A DNA stretch of 50,049 bases, from the NCBI GenBank assembly GCA_934167175.1, contig CAKPKF010000011.1, positions 1-50,049 of the forward strand, read 5' to 3'. The stretch comes from an uncultured Clostridia bacterium (lineage in GTDB: Bacteria > Bacillota > Clostridia > TANB77 > CAG-508). A program made the position numbers and the translations under genes. Every line of letters begins with the position of its first letter. The first letter of the stretch is position 1. Positions 1-7,718 of the stretch are shown here, piece after piece. The notes beneath the pieces were generated by a model. It saw only the letters and a list, made by a program, of their open reading frames with translations, ran no database searches and was not told the origin of the DNA.

Positions 1-417
1 CATTTGTATCTGCAGATAAAAATGGAGTAGAAGCAAATGGAGAAGTAACATGGAAAGTTAATGTTCCAGCATATGGAGAGAAAAAAGTTAACTTTATTGT
101 AAAAGTAACAGTAACAGAACAATTGAAGTATGCTATAACTAATATAGCAACAGTAGATGGAAAAGATACAAATCAAACATTGCATGAAGTTAAAAAGCCA
201 CAAATTGATGTGAAAAAATCAGCAACTATAAATGAGACAGGAAGATATCAAGAAAAAATACATGAAAATGATATTATTAATTACACAATAACAGTAACTA
301 ATAAAGGATTCATATCAACAGAAGAAGATGTAGTAATAAAAGATAAAGTACCAACAAATACAACATTTGTATCTGCAAATAATAATGGAGTAGAAGCAAA
401 TGGAGAAGTAACATGGA
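1..417 (+). repeat. Near-identical 54-nt direct repeat, 363 nt apart
   Basis: Bases 1-54 and 364-417 are almost identical, differing at about two positions, and lie in the same frame. The spacing of 363 nt equals 121 codons, one repeat domain of the surface protein. Such a recently duplicated repeat can change copy number by recombination. Confidence 0.75.
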
Positions 418-2240
418 ATGTTGGAAAACTAAGTATAGGTGAATCTAAATCAGTATCATTTAGAGTAAAAGCTAATAAAATAGAAAATGGAACAGTATCA
501 GAAATAACAAATGTAGCAACAGCTAATGGAAAAACATCTAATGAAGTAGATAATAAAGTTGTAAAAGATAATGTACAATTAGAGAAAGTAAATACACCAA
601 CAGGAGATGTTAAAGAAGGAGACAAAATAGATTATACAATAACATTAACTAATAAAAATGGTGGAGAGGCTAAAACAGTAATATTAAAAGATACAGTGCC
701 AACAGGAACTACATTAGTGGAAAATAGTATTACGTTAGATGGTAAAAAGATATCTGAAGAAAAAATGAATAGCCAAGAAATAACTGTAGAACCAAATGCT
801 AAACATGAATTGAAATTTACAGTAACAGTAAATGAATTAGAAGAGGGTGTTTATACCAAAACAATAACTAATACAGCTGTTATGATTAAAGATGGAGTAG
901 AAACATCAAAAACTGTATCAAATACAGTGAAAAAAGCTAACATAACTATGGAAAAATCTGTAGATAAATCAGAACAAGAAGTTGGAAAAGAGTTGAAATA
1001 CAAAATAGAATTAACAAATAAAGGAGAAGTAGATGGAACAGTAATAGTAAAAGATACAGTACCAGAGGGAACAACACTTAAAGGAAATATTGTATTAACA
1101 GATAAAACAGGAACACGAAATATAGAAAGTTCTGATTTAGCTGAAGGCGTAGAAGTAACAGTTGAAAAAAGTAATATAGCAAAAATTGAATTTACAGTAA
1201 CTGTAGATAGCAATCAATATGGCGAAACTATTGTAAACACAGCTACAATGAAAAAGAATCCAAATGATGAAGGAAAAACGGATACAGTAAAAACAAAAAT
1301 ATTAGAAAAAAATATTAAAGTAACAGAAATAAGCAATCAAATAAGAGCTACTAACTTTGTATTGGTAATAGATGTTTCATCAAGTATGACAAGTAAAATA
1401 GACAAAAAATATACAAGAATAAAAGCAGCTAAAGAGGCAGCAGTGAACTTTGTAAACGACATATATGCAAAAGATAATACATCTACATTTACAGTAGTAG
1501 TCTTTGCAAAAAAAAGTTATACAAAGACAATTACATTTAAAAATGCAGATGGAAAAACAGTTAGTACAGCAACTAAAAAAGATCAAACTCAGTTAGTAAA
1601 TGCAATAAACAATTTACAAACAGATAGAGGAACAGATATATATTCAGGATTGGTAGAAGCCAAAAATGATATTTATTCTGAAAATGGTATAGCAAAAACA
1701 TATCCAGACAATGCAAATGTAATGATTGTTTTAGGAGATGGAGAGCCTTATGGAGGAGACAAATACAACAATAGTGAAGATGGAATAATTGCTGAAGCAG
1801 GAAAAATCAAAGAAAAAGGAACTAACATTTATTCAATAGGTTTTGGAGCAGAAGCATCAAAAGTAAACAGTAAAGCATGGAGAATATTAAAGGGAATTTC
1901 ATCTAATGACAAAATATATACTTCAGTATCAGCAAAAGAATTAGCAGAAAACTTTAAAGAAATAAGCAAAGACTTAGATAGAAGCAAAAACATAAAAACA
2001 GTAAATGGTATAGCTAATATAACAGTAAATGGTAATTTGAAGATAGATAGTGACCATAAACTAACAATAAGAAACGGAGCAACTATAATAAAAGAATACT
2101 CAAGTAAGGCTGAAATAGAAGCAGACAAAACAAATCATTTAGTAATTGACAGTAAAGGAAATATAGTTTGGTCAATAAAAGAGTGCCCAAATTATGCAGA
2201 ATATAATAATTTAGCAATTGAGTACTACTTAGAAGATTAA
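1..2240 (+). CDS. Large surface protein with DUF11-type repeats and a VWA domain (5' partial)
   Basis: The reading frame is open from base 3, so the gene begins upstream; 745 residues are visible. The first ~440 residues are tandem beta-sandwich repeats of the DUF11/TIGR01451 type, each with a version of 'DYTITLTNKN' followed by 'KDTVPTGT'. A von Willebrand A domain follows at about residues 450-650, with a MIDAS-like DVSSS motif near residue 457 and LGDGEP downstream. This architecture is typical of secreted adhesins and pilin-like surface proteins of Firmicutes. There is no LPXTG motif or C-terminal membrane segment; the protein ends EYYLED, so how it is attached cannot be seen. A hairpin follows the stop. 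The TTG at 123 is not a credible start because the repeat pattern continues upstream of it. Function inferred: adhesion or surface layer component. Confidence 0.8.
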   Translation, partial: FVSADKNGVEANGEVTWKVNVPAYGEKKVNFIVKVTVTEQLKYAITNIATVDGKDTNQTLHEVKKPQIDVKKSATINETGRYQEKIHENDIINYTITVTNKGFISTEEDVVIKDKVPTNTTFVSANNNGVEANGEVTWNVGKLSIGESKSVSFRVKANKIENGTVSEITNVATANGKTSNEVDNKVVKDNVQLEKVNTPTGDVKEGDKIDYTITLTNKNGGEAKTVILKDTVPTGTTLVENSITLDGKKISEEKMNSQEITVEPNAKHELKFTVTVNELEEGVYTKTITNTAVMIKDGVETSKTVSNTVKKANITMEKSVDKSEQEVGKELKYKIELTNKGEVDGTVIVKDTVPEGTTLKGNIVLTDKTGTRNIESSDLAEGVEVTVEKSNIAKIEFTVTVDSNQYGETIVNTATMKKNPNDEGKTDTVKTKILEKNIKVTEISNQIRATNFVLVIDVSSSMTSKIDKKYTRIKAAKEAAVNFVNDIYAKDNTSTFTVVVFAKKSYTKTITFKNADGKTVSTATKKDQTQLVNAINNLQTDRGTDIYSGLVEAKNDIYSENGIAKTYPDNANVMIVLGDGEPYGGDKYNNSEDGIIAEAGKIKEKGTNIYSIGFGAEASKVNSKAWRILKGISSNDKIYTSVSAKELAENFKEISKDLDRSKNIKTVNGIANITVNGNLKIDSDHKLTIRNGATIIKEYSSKAEIEADKTNHLVIDSKGNIVWSIKECPNYAEYNNLAIEYYLED

Positions 2241-2243
2241 AAA

Positions 2244-2270
2244 AATCAAAAGGCTTTAAGCCTTTTGATT
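2244..2270. terminator. Hairpin after the surface-protein gene
   Basis: An 11-13 bp perfect inverted repeat (AATCAAAAGGC with loop TTTAA) begins 4 nt after the stop codon. The T-run is on the minus-strand side, so it may work better for minus-strand transcription, where it would serve as a second stop after the 52-aa gene. Confidence 0.6.
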
Positions 2271-2310
2271 AATATAATAATTCTGTTTATATCTGACAAA
2301 ATTAAAACTA

Positions 2311-2361
2311 TACAATAAAAAGCCCCATTGTTATTTGATAATAATGGGACCTTTTATTGTA
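2311..2361 (-). terminator. Long imperfect hairpin, probable terminator of the 52-aa minus-strand gene
   Basis: About 24 paired positions flank a short loop. Read on the minus strand, two of the three imperfect positions become G-U wobbles and the 3' arm contains a GGCTTTTTATT tail, so it fits a minus-strand intrinsic terminator located 20 nt after that gene's stop. Confidence 0.6.
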
Positions 2362-2380
2362 TAATTGAATTTAATTATTT

Positions 2381-2539
2381 TTATATAAAAAATTTAATAA
2401 AATTTAGCACAACAACAGAAAGCAAAACTTTAAAAGATATTCTAGTGCTTTTATTAAAAATATTATGTGCAACCATAAGTCTATGTTCTTTTCTAACAGT
2501 TAAAGCTAGGCAACTGGTAGTACGGTTCAAATTATTCAT
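2381..2539 (-). CDS. Small basic protein of unknown function, 52 aa
   Basis: The ATG at 2539 is preceded on the minus strand by an AGGATG-type ribosome binding site, an extended -10 promoter about 70 nt upstream and a terminator-like hairpin downstream, so it looks like a complete transcription unit. The product begins MNNLNRTTSCLALTVRKEHR and continues with a KEHRLMVAH segment and a hydrophobic C-terminal half ending VVVLNFIKFFI. I do not recognise the family. The N-terminal part is polar and basic; the C-terminal ~15 residues could insert in or lie on a membrane. The rest of the 2241-2746 interval holds only its signals and the promoter region of the next gene. Confidence 0.55.
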   Translation of the reverse strand: MNNLNRTTSCLALTVRKEHRLMVAHNIFNKSTRISFKVLLSVVVLNFIKFFI

Positions 2540-2606
2540 AATAATCACATCCTATTTTTCTTGAGTATATTTAATGATTCATCAGTAAAGTTATATTTAT
2601 ATGATA

Positions 2607-2635
2607 ATTATAACATTATTGTACAAAAAAAGCAA
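2607..2635 (-). promoter_or_regulatory. Promoter for the 52-aa minus-strand gene
   Basis: On the minus strand TTGCTT, a 17-nt spacer and TATAAT, with the extended -10 form TGTTATAAT. Confidence 0.55.
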
Positions 2636-2665
2636 ATTTTCTAGAATAATGGAGATTTATGAATA

Positions 2666-2693
2666 TTGAAAATATAAATATATATGTGATAAT
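2666..2693 (+). promoter_or_regulatory. Possible sigma-A promoter
   Basis: TTGAAA, 16 nt, GATAAT about 55 nt upstream of the lipid kinase gene. In DNA this AT-rich such matches are common. Confidence 0.35.
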
Positions 2694-2746
2694 ATAACAA
2701 AAAAATGTAGAAAGGAATATATGTAAATAATACATATAAGAACGAA

Positions 2747-3400
2747 ATGAAGAATTTATTAGGAATAGTAGTGTCATATTTATTTATAGCATTGATAATA
2801 ATATCAGCTAAATTTTTTGAGAAAAAAGGAGAAGAAAGTAGTAGAAAATATATACATATAATGTTATCTAATTGGTGGGTCTTAGCAATGAATTTTTTTA
2901 CTAATTGGATATGGGCATCAATTGTACCAATTAGTTTTATAATAATAAATTGGTTATCTTATAAAAAAGGATTAATTTCAGTTATGGAAAGAGAAGAGCA
3001 AGATGGACCAGGAACAGTGTATTATGCTGTTACTTTATTCATACTTGTAATAATAACATTTGGTATAATAAAAAAACCAGAAATAGGTTTGATTAGTGCA
3101 TTAATTATGGGATATGGTGATGGCTTTGCAGCTATTATAGGAAAACTAGTAAAAAGTACAGAATATAAAGTTGGAAATGCTACTAAAACTTGTGCCGGTT
3201 CAGCAACAATGTTATTTGTTTCTTTTGTTATAATATCTGTATTTTTGGCAAAATTAGGAGTAGAAGCTTGGTATTTTAAATCTATAATACTAAGTGCAAT
3301 AATAACAATAATAGAAGCAGTTTCAAAGAAAGGAACAGATAATTTAAGTGTACCATTAGCAACTTGTGGGATGTTAACTATTTTGTTAAATGGAATTTAG
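2747..3400 (+). CDS. CTP-dependent polyprenol/phytol/diacylglycerol kinase family membrane protein
   Basis: 217 residues with about six to seven membrane segments. Conserved features of the SEC59/DGK1/VTE5 family are visible: RKYIHI near residue 33, the glycine-rich GYGDGFAAIIGK around residue 122, and GTDNLSVPL near the C terminus. Family members phosphorylate a lipid alcohol (dolichol, phytol or diacylglycerol) using CTP; the substrate cannot be told from sequence. A plausible role is recycling undecaprenol or diacylglycerol. The ribosome binding site is weak (AAGAACGAA). The next gene starts 25 nt downstream, so the two are probably co-transcribed. Confidence 0.75.
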   Translation: MKNLLGIVVSYLFIALIIISAKFFEKKGEESSRKYIHIMLSNWWVLAMNFFTNWIWASIVPISFIIINWLSYKKGLISVMEREEQDGPGTVYYAVTLFILVIITFGIIKKPEIGLISALIMGYGDGFAAIIGKLVKSTEYKVGNATKTCAGSATMLFVSFVIISVFLAKLGVEAWYFKSIILSAIITIIEAVSKKGTDNLSVPLATCGMLTILLNGI

Positions 3401-3425
3401 TAAAGTAGTGTAGATGGAGGAAAAA

Positions 3426-4229
3426 GTGGATAAGCAAGCTATATTACAAAAATATAATAAAGATGAAGATCATATTTTAGTATCTAAAGTTTTAAACAAA
3501 ATAGAAATAAGTAATAAAAAAAATAAAATAGTGAGTACAGATTTTTTGGATTTATATCAAAAGAAAATTGTACAAAACGTATTAAATATGGCAAAACAAG
3601 AAAATTATAAATTTGAGGGTGGATTTGCAGAAGCCGAAAGAACAGCTCTAATAGTATATCCAGAAAAACTGAATTTTTTAAAAAATAAGAATGATTTAAG
3701 TAGTATCATGAAAATTATCAGAATAAATTTACCAAAGGAATTGTATGGAAAATATAATCATAAAAATTATTTAGGTGCTATTATGAAACTGGGTGTTAAA
3801 AGAGAAAAAATAGGGGATATAATTGTTGGAGAAGATGGAGCAGATATAATAGTTAGCGTGGATATAGTTAAATATATCGAACAAAACATATTGAGTTTAA
3901 CAAGATTTAGTAAATCAAAAATAGAAGTTTTAGATTTAGAAAATATAAGAGAAGCTAATCAAAAAGAAGAGAAATATGAGATAATAGTTTCTTCATTAAG
4001 ACTAGATAATGTTATTTCAGAAATACTAAAAATTTCAAGAAGTGAGGCAAATAAGATTATTTTTTCAGAAAGAGTTTTTATAAATTTTGAAAAAGAAATC
4101 AGAAATTCAAGAATTCTAAAAGAAAACGACATAATAACAGTAAGAGGAAAAGGCAGATTTAAATTTCTAGAAATACTAGGAGAAACAAAAAAGAAAAGAT
4201 TAGTATTAAAAATAAGCAAAAAAATCTAG
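3426..4229 (+). CDS. ylmH: YlmH-family S4 domain RNA-binding protein
   Basis: 267 residues from the GTG at 3426. An in-frame ATG at 3414 overlaps the GGAGGA ribosome binding site, which is correctly spaced for the GTG, so I prefer the GTG. The N-terminal half has the YlmH fold with the GGFAEAERTALIVYP signature, and the C-terminal ~70 residues are an S4 domain (SSLRLDNVISEILKISRSEA). YlmH proteins are linked to ribosome quality control and to cell division gene neighbourhoods; here the neighbourhood is different. The downstream gene begins 19 nt after the stop, suggesting one transcript. Confidence 0.85.
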   Translation: MDKQAILQKYNKDEDHILVSKVLNKIEISNKKNKIVSTDFLDLYQKKIVQNVLNMAKQENYKFEGGFAEAERTALIVYPEKLNFLKNKNDLSSIMKIIRINLPKELYGKYNHKNYLGAIMKLGVKREKIGDIIVGEDGADIIVSVDIVKYIEQNILSLTRFSKSKIEVLDLENIREANQKEEKYEIIVSSLRLDNVISEILKISRSEANKIIFSERVFINFEKEIRNSRILKENDIITVRGKGRFKFLEILGETKKKRLVLKISKKI

Positions 4230-4248
4230 AATATTACAAGGAGAAAAA

Positions 4249-5070
4249 ATGAATTTAAAGATATTTAAGGTAGTAATTGGATGTATATTGATAATATCAA
4301 TAGTTATACTTATCATAAAATCAACTAATAAAAATTCAGCCGAAATATATTTTATGAAGTTAGACGATGCAGATTGCACAATAGTAAAATATTCAGGCCA
4401 AGTAATTGTAATAGACACAGGAGAAAAGAAAGATGAGAAGTTAATAAAAGAAAAGTTAAAGAAATTAAATATAAATTGTATAAATTACATGATATTAACT
4501 CATCCAGATAAAGATCATATTGGAAGTGCTAATGATGTCATAAAAAAATTTGAAGTACAAAATATTATACAGTCTGGATTTAATAAAGGATCAGATTTAC
4601 AAAAAGAACTAACAGAGACTATAGAGTCAAAGAAAATAGAAAATATAATTGTGAACGATAGATATGAAATTAAAATAGATGATATGATTATAGAAATATA
4701 TGGAACAAAAGATGGTGAATATAAAAAATCAAATGATAATTCACTTGTAACAATAATAAAAATAGGAAAAAGAAAAATTTGTTTAGCAGGAGATATTGAA
4801 AAAGATAGAATAAAAGAAATAGAAAAACAATCATTAATAGAAAAATGTGATATATTAAAAGTTCCTCATCATGGTAAATCAGATAAAATGTCAGAGAAAT
4901 TTATAAAAAAGGTTGAACCTAAATACGCAATTATAACGTCAAAAAAAGCTGATGATGAAGTTTTAAAAATATTGAAAGACATAAAAAGTAAAGTGTATTA
5001 TACATCAAATGCTGAAATTAAATTTATGACAAATGGTAAAGAAATGATTTGTAAGCAATATAAGTATTGA
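4249..5070 (+). CDS. Membrane-anchored metallo-beta-lactamase-fold hydrolase (ComEC C-terminal type)
   Basis: 273 residues. Residues ~6-24 form one N-terminal membrane segment; the rest is a metallo-beta-lactamase fold with the metal-binding motif THPDKDHIG near residue 84, then AGDIE and VPHHGK. This arrangement matches the soluble C-terminal domain of ComEC and related stand-alone extracellular proteins thought to act on nucleic acids. No ComEC channel domain is present. The start has an AAGGAG site. Outside-facing topology is likely but the substrate is unknown. Confidence 0.75.
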   Translation: MNLKIFKVVIGCILIISIVILIIKSTNKNSAEIYFMKLDDADCTIVKYSGQVIVIDTGEKKDEKLIKEKLKKLNINCINYMILTHPDKDHIGSANDVIKKFEVQNIIQSGFNKGSDLQKELTETIESKKIENIIVNDRYEIKIDDMIIEIYGTKDGEYKKSNDNSLVTIIKIGKRKICLAGDIEKDRIKEIEKQSLIEKCDILKVPHHGKSDKMSEKFIKKVEPKYAIITSKKADDEVLKILKDIKSKVYYTSNAEIKFMTNGKEMICKQYKY

Positions 5071-5095
5071 CATATAAAAAAAATAGCAATAAAAT
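5067..5095 (+). promoter_or_regulatory. Sigma-A promoter for fba
   Basis: TTGACA, a 17-nt spacer and TAAAAT, overlapping the stop codon of the preceding gene and about 40 nt upstream of the aldolase start. It makes fba its own transcription unit. Confidence 0.8.
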
Positions 5096-5135
5096 ATGAA
5101 CATAATCTAAAGAAGGAATAAGGAGGAATGTAATT

Positions 5136-6065
5136 ATGCCTTTAGTAACAACTAAAGAAATGTTTGAAAAATCAATGAAGGAAGGTTTCGCAATAGGTGC
5201 ATTCAATGTAAATAATATGGAAATAATACAAGGAATAGTAGATGCAGCAGCACAAGAAAAATCACCAGTTATATTGCAAGCATCATCAGGAGCAATAAAA
5301 TATGCAAGAATACCATATTTAAAAAAGATGGTAGAAGCAGCTTTAGAAGAAAATGATATACCAATAGTTTTACATTTAGACCATGGACCAGATTTTGAAA
5401 CATGTAAAATGTGTGTAGATAATGGATTTACATCTGTTATGATAGATGGTTCAAAATATGATTTTGAAGAAAATGTGGCTCTAACTAAAAAAGTTGTTGA
5501 CTATGCTCATGAAAGAGGTGTAGTAGTAGAAGCGGAAATCGGTAAATTAGCAGGAATAGAAGATGATGTTAATGTTGCAGCAGAAGATGCTATATATACT
5601 GATCCAGCTCAGGCAGAAGAATTTGTAAGGAGAACAGGTTGTGATTCACTTGCAATAGCAATAGGAACAAGCCATGGAGCATATAAATTTAAGGGAGAAG
5701 CAAAACTAAGATTTGACATATTAAAAGAAATTAAATCAAGAATACCAAATACACCAATAGTATTGCATGGAGCATCAACAGTAATTCCAGAATTAGTAGA
5801 AACATGTAATAAATATGGGGCAAATATACCAGGAGCAAAAGGTGTTCCAGATGAAATACTTCATCAGGCTAGTATGTCAGGTGTGTCAAAAATCAATGTT
5901 GATACAGACCTAAGATTAGCAATGACTTCAGAAATAAGAAGGGTATTTGCAGAAGAACCAGAAGTATTTGATCCTAGAAAGTATTTAACACCAGCAAGAG
6001 AAAAAATAAAAGAAGTTGTAGCACACAAAATAAGAGATGTTTTTGGTTCAAGTAATAAAATGTAA
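5136..6065 (+). CDS. fba: Class II fructose-1,6-bisphosphate aldolase
   Basis: 309 residues, a normal length for the zinc-dependent class IIB aldolase, which cleaves fructose-1,6-bisphosphate to dihydroxyacetone phosphate and glyceraldehyde-3-phosphate in glycolysis. Visible signatures are GAFNVNNME at the N terminus, the metal-binding LHLDHG near residue 82, VEAEIGKLAG with the metal-ligand glutamate near 134, and LHGAST and NVDTDLR in the C-terminal half. The start at 5136 follows AAGGAGGAATGTAATT. It has its own strong promoter and is probably monocistronic. Confidence 0.96.
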   Translation: MPLVTTKEMFEKSMKEGFAIGAFNVNNMEIIQGIVDAAAQEKSPVILQASSGAIKYARIPYLKKMVEAALEENDIPIVLHLDHGPDFETCKMCVDNGFTSVMIDGSKYDFEENVALTKKVVDYAHERGVVVEAEIGKLAGIEDDVNVAAEDAIYTDPAQAEEFVRRTGCDSLAIAIGTSHGAYKFKGEAKLRFDILKEIKSRIPNTPIVLHGASTVIPELVETCNKYGANIPGAKGVPDEILHQASMSGVSKINVDTDLRLAMTSEIRRVFAEEPEVFDPRKYLTPAREKIKEVVAHKIRDVFGSSNKM

Positions 6066-6090
6066 AAATTAGAATCAAAACATAAATATA

Positions 6091-6132
6091 AAGAATGTAT
6101 GGGATAATCAATTAAGATATACATACATTCTT
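6091..6132 (+). terminator. Possible terminator of fba
   Basis: An 11-bp perfect stem (AAGAATGTATG) with a long ~20-nt loop, followed by TATTTTGT. The long loop makes it a weak candidate. The rest of 6066-6322 holds only the next promoter. Confidence 0.4.
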
Positions 6133-6261
6133 ATTTTGTCAATTTTATAAAAGTTTTGTAAAAAAAGCTTAGTAATAAGTATTGTTGAGTTGTGCTGAGT
6201 TTGTATGTGAAAAAATTGCAAAATAATCCAAAAATATGTAGAGTTAATTGACTTTAAAGAG

Positions 6262-6290
6262 TTGACATAAATGTTACAAAATGATAAAAT
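6262..6290 (+). promoter_or_regulatory. Strong sigma-A promoter of the envelope operon
   Basis: A perfect TTGACA, a 17-nt spacer and TAAAAT, about 32 nt upstream of the VTC gene's ATG. The next terminator-like structure in this orientation is at 15729, so it probably drives all seven genes. Confidence 0.85.
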
Positions 6291-6322
6291 ATGCAAGATA
6301 TTGTAAAGAGATGGGGGAAAAT

Positions 6323-7021
6323 ATGAATCAGGTAATGCGTCAAGAAAAAAAATTCTTGATAAATATAGAAACAGCTCTTAAATATGGAAATTATTTAGAA
6401 AAAATACTAACACAGGATGAACATAATGGAACACATGGTTACATAGTTCGTTCACTATATTTTGATACATTAAATGATAAAGATTTTTATGAAAAAGAAG
6501 AAGGTATAGAAACAAGGAGAAAAATAAGATTACGTGTATATAATCCAAAAGATAATTTTGCTGTGTTAGAAATAAAACAAAAGCAGGGCAGTAATCAATT
6601 AAAACGTTCTTTAAAGATAAAAAAAGAAGATGCCATTTCATTGATAAATGGAAATTATACTCCATTATTAAAATATAAAGAGAGTTTCGCAAGTGAGTGT
6701 TATGCAATAATGAGTATGCAGTGTTATAGACCAAAAACAGTAGTTCAATATAACAGAAAAGCATTTATAGCAAAAGAAAATAAAATTCGTATAACATTTG
6801 ATAGTAATATAATAGCAACTGAAAGTTGTTTTGATATATTTTCGGAAAATCTAAATATGTATCCTGTATTTGACAAGTTTAACGTAATTTTAGAAGTTAA
6901 ATACAATGGATTTTTATTAAGTTATATAAAGGATATGATAAATGGAATTGATAAAAGTGAGTTATCAGTTAGTAAATATTGTCTGGCAAGAAGTGTTGGA
7001 CTTAGATATATGTATAAATAG
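6323..7021 (+). CDS. VTC-domain polyphosphate polymerase-like protein
   Basis: 232 residues from the ATG at 6323, which follows GGGGGAAAAT; an earlier in-frame ATG at 6281 lies inside the promoter and is rejected. The sequence matches the VTC domain, a tunnel-fold that makes polyphosphate from ATP in yeast: MRQEKKFLIN at the N terminus, RRKIRLRVY and AVLEIKQKQ supplying basic/acidic tunnel residues, and VILEVKYNG near residue 190. Bacterial VTC proteins are often found beside DUF4956 and CotH genes, exactly as here (12 nt and then 5 nt between genes). Activity as polymerase or other triphosphate-tunnel reaction is inferred. Confidence 0.8.
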   Translation: MNQVMRQEKKFLINIETALKYGNYLEKILTQDEHNGTHGYIVRSLYFDTLNDKDFYEKEEGIETRRKIRLRVYNPKDNFAVLEIKQKQGSNQLKRSLKIKKEDAISLINGNYTPLLKYKESFASECYAIMSMQCYRPKTVVQYNRKAFIAKENKIRITFDSNIIATESCFDIFSENLNMYPVFDKFNVILEVKYNGFLLSYIKDMINGIDKSELSVSKYCLARSVGLRYMYK

Positions 7022-7032
7022 GGGGAATAAAA

Positions 7033-7713
7033 ATGAAAGAAACAATTTATGAAGTTCTACAAGGGACAGGAAGTACATTGACAATAGAGGAAATAACAAT
7101 GCGTATTTGTATGGCAGTATTATTTGGAATAGTAATATCTGTATCTTATAAATTATCACATGTTGGTACTATATATAGTAAAAAATTTAATGTGTCTTTA
7201 ACAATATTGGCAACGATAACTGGTATGGTAATGACTGTTATTGGAAACAATATAGCCTTATCATTAGGTATGGTTGGTGCATTGTCAATTGTACGCTTTA
7301 GAACGGCTATAAAAGATTCAAGAGATACTATATATTTATTTTGGGCAATAATAGTTGGAATTTGTGCAGGCGTTGGTGAATATATGGTTGCTGGAATTGG
7401 CAGTACTATGGTATTTGTAATTACGATTATATTGGGAAGAATTAGAAATGATGAAAGAATTCTTCTTATAATTAGGGCGGAAAAAATAATAGAAAGAAAT
7501 ATAGAAGGAACAGTATTTACATATTTTGATAGGCAAGCAAGATTAAGAGTAAAAAATACTACATCAGATTCTGTGGAATTTATCTACGAGTTAACTAAAA
7601 AAATGTATGATAATACATTAAAAAAAGAAAAGAATATTACAGAAGTAATGTATGAATTAGGACCAGTGGAATATGTAAATATAGTAACACAGAATGATGA
7701 GATTAGTGGGTAG
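7033..7713 (+). CDS. DUF4956 family membrane protein
   Basis: 226 residues with about four membrane helices in the first 140 residues, then a soluble C-terminal domain of ~85 residues. The hallmark ALSIVRFRTAIKDSRDTIY around residue 90 identifies DUF4956. The family has no settled biochemical role but is repeatedly found next to VTC and CotH genes. It contains an in-frame CGC arginine codon (7294), useful as evidence that CGC is read normally. Start follows GGGGGAATAAAA. Confidence 0.85.
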   Translation: MKETIYEVLQGTGSTLTIEEITMRICMAVLFGIVISVSYKLSHVGTIYSKKFNVSLTILATITGMVMTVIGNNIALSLGMVGALSIVRFRTAIKDSRDTIYLFWAIIVGICAGVGEYMVAGIGSTMVFVITIILGRIRNDERILLIIRAEKIIERNIEGTVFTYFDRQARLRVKNTTSDSVEFIYELTKKMYDNTLKKEKNITEVMYELGPVEYVNIVTQNDEISG

Positions 7714-7718
7714 ATAAT

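Noticed and set aside
2328..2564. 78-aa plus-strand ORF
   Set aside because: No ribosome binding site, low-quality composition, and it overlaps the better supported minus-strand gene and its terminator.
6281..6322. Longer start of the VTC protein at 6281
   Set aside because: This start is within the -10 region of the strong promoter; the ATG at 6323 has a proper binding site.
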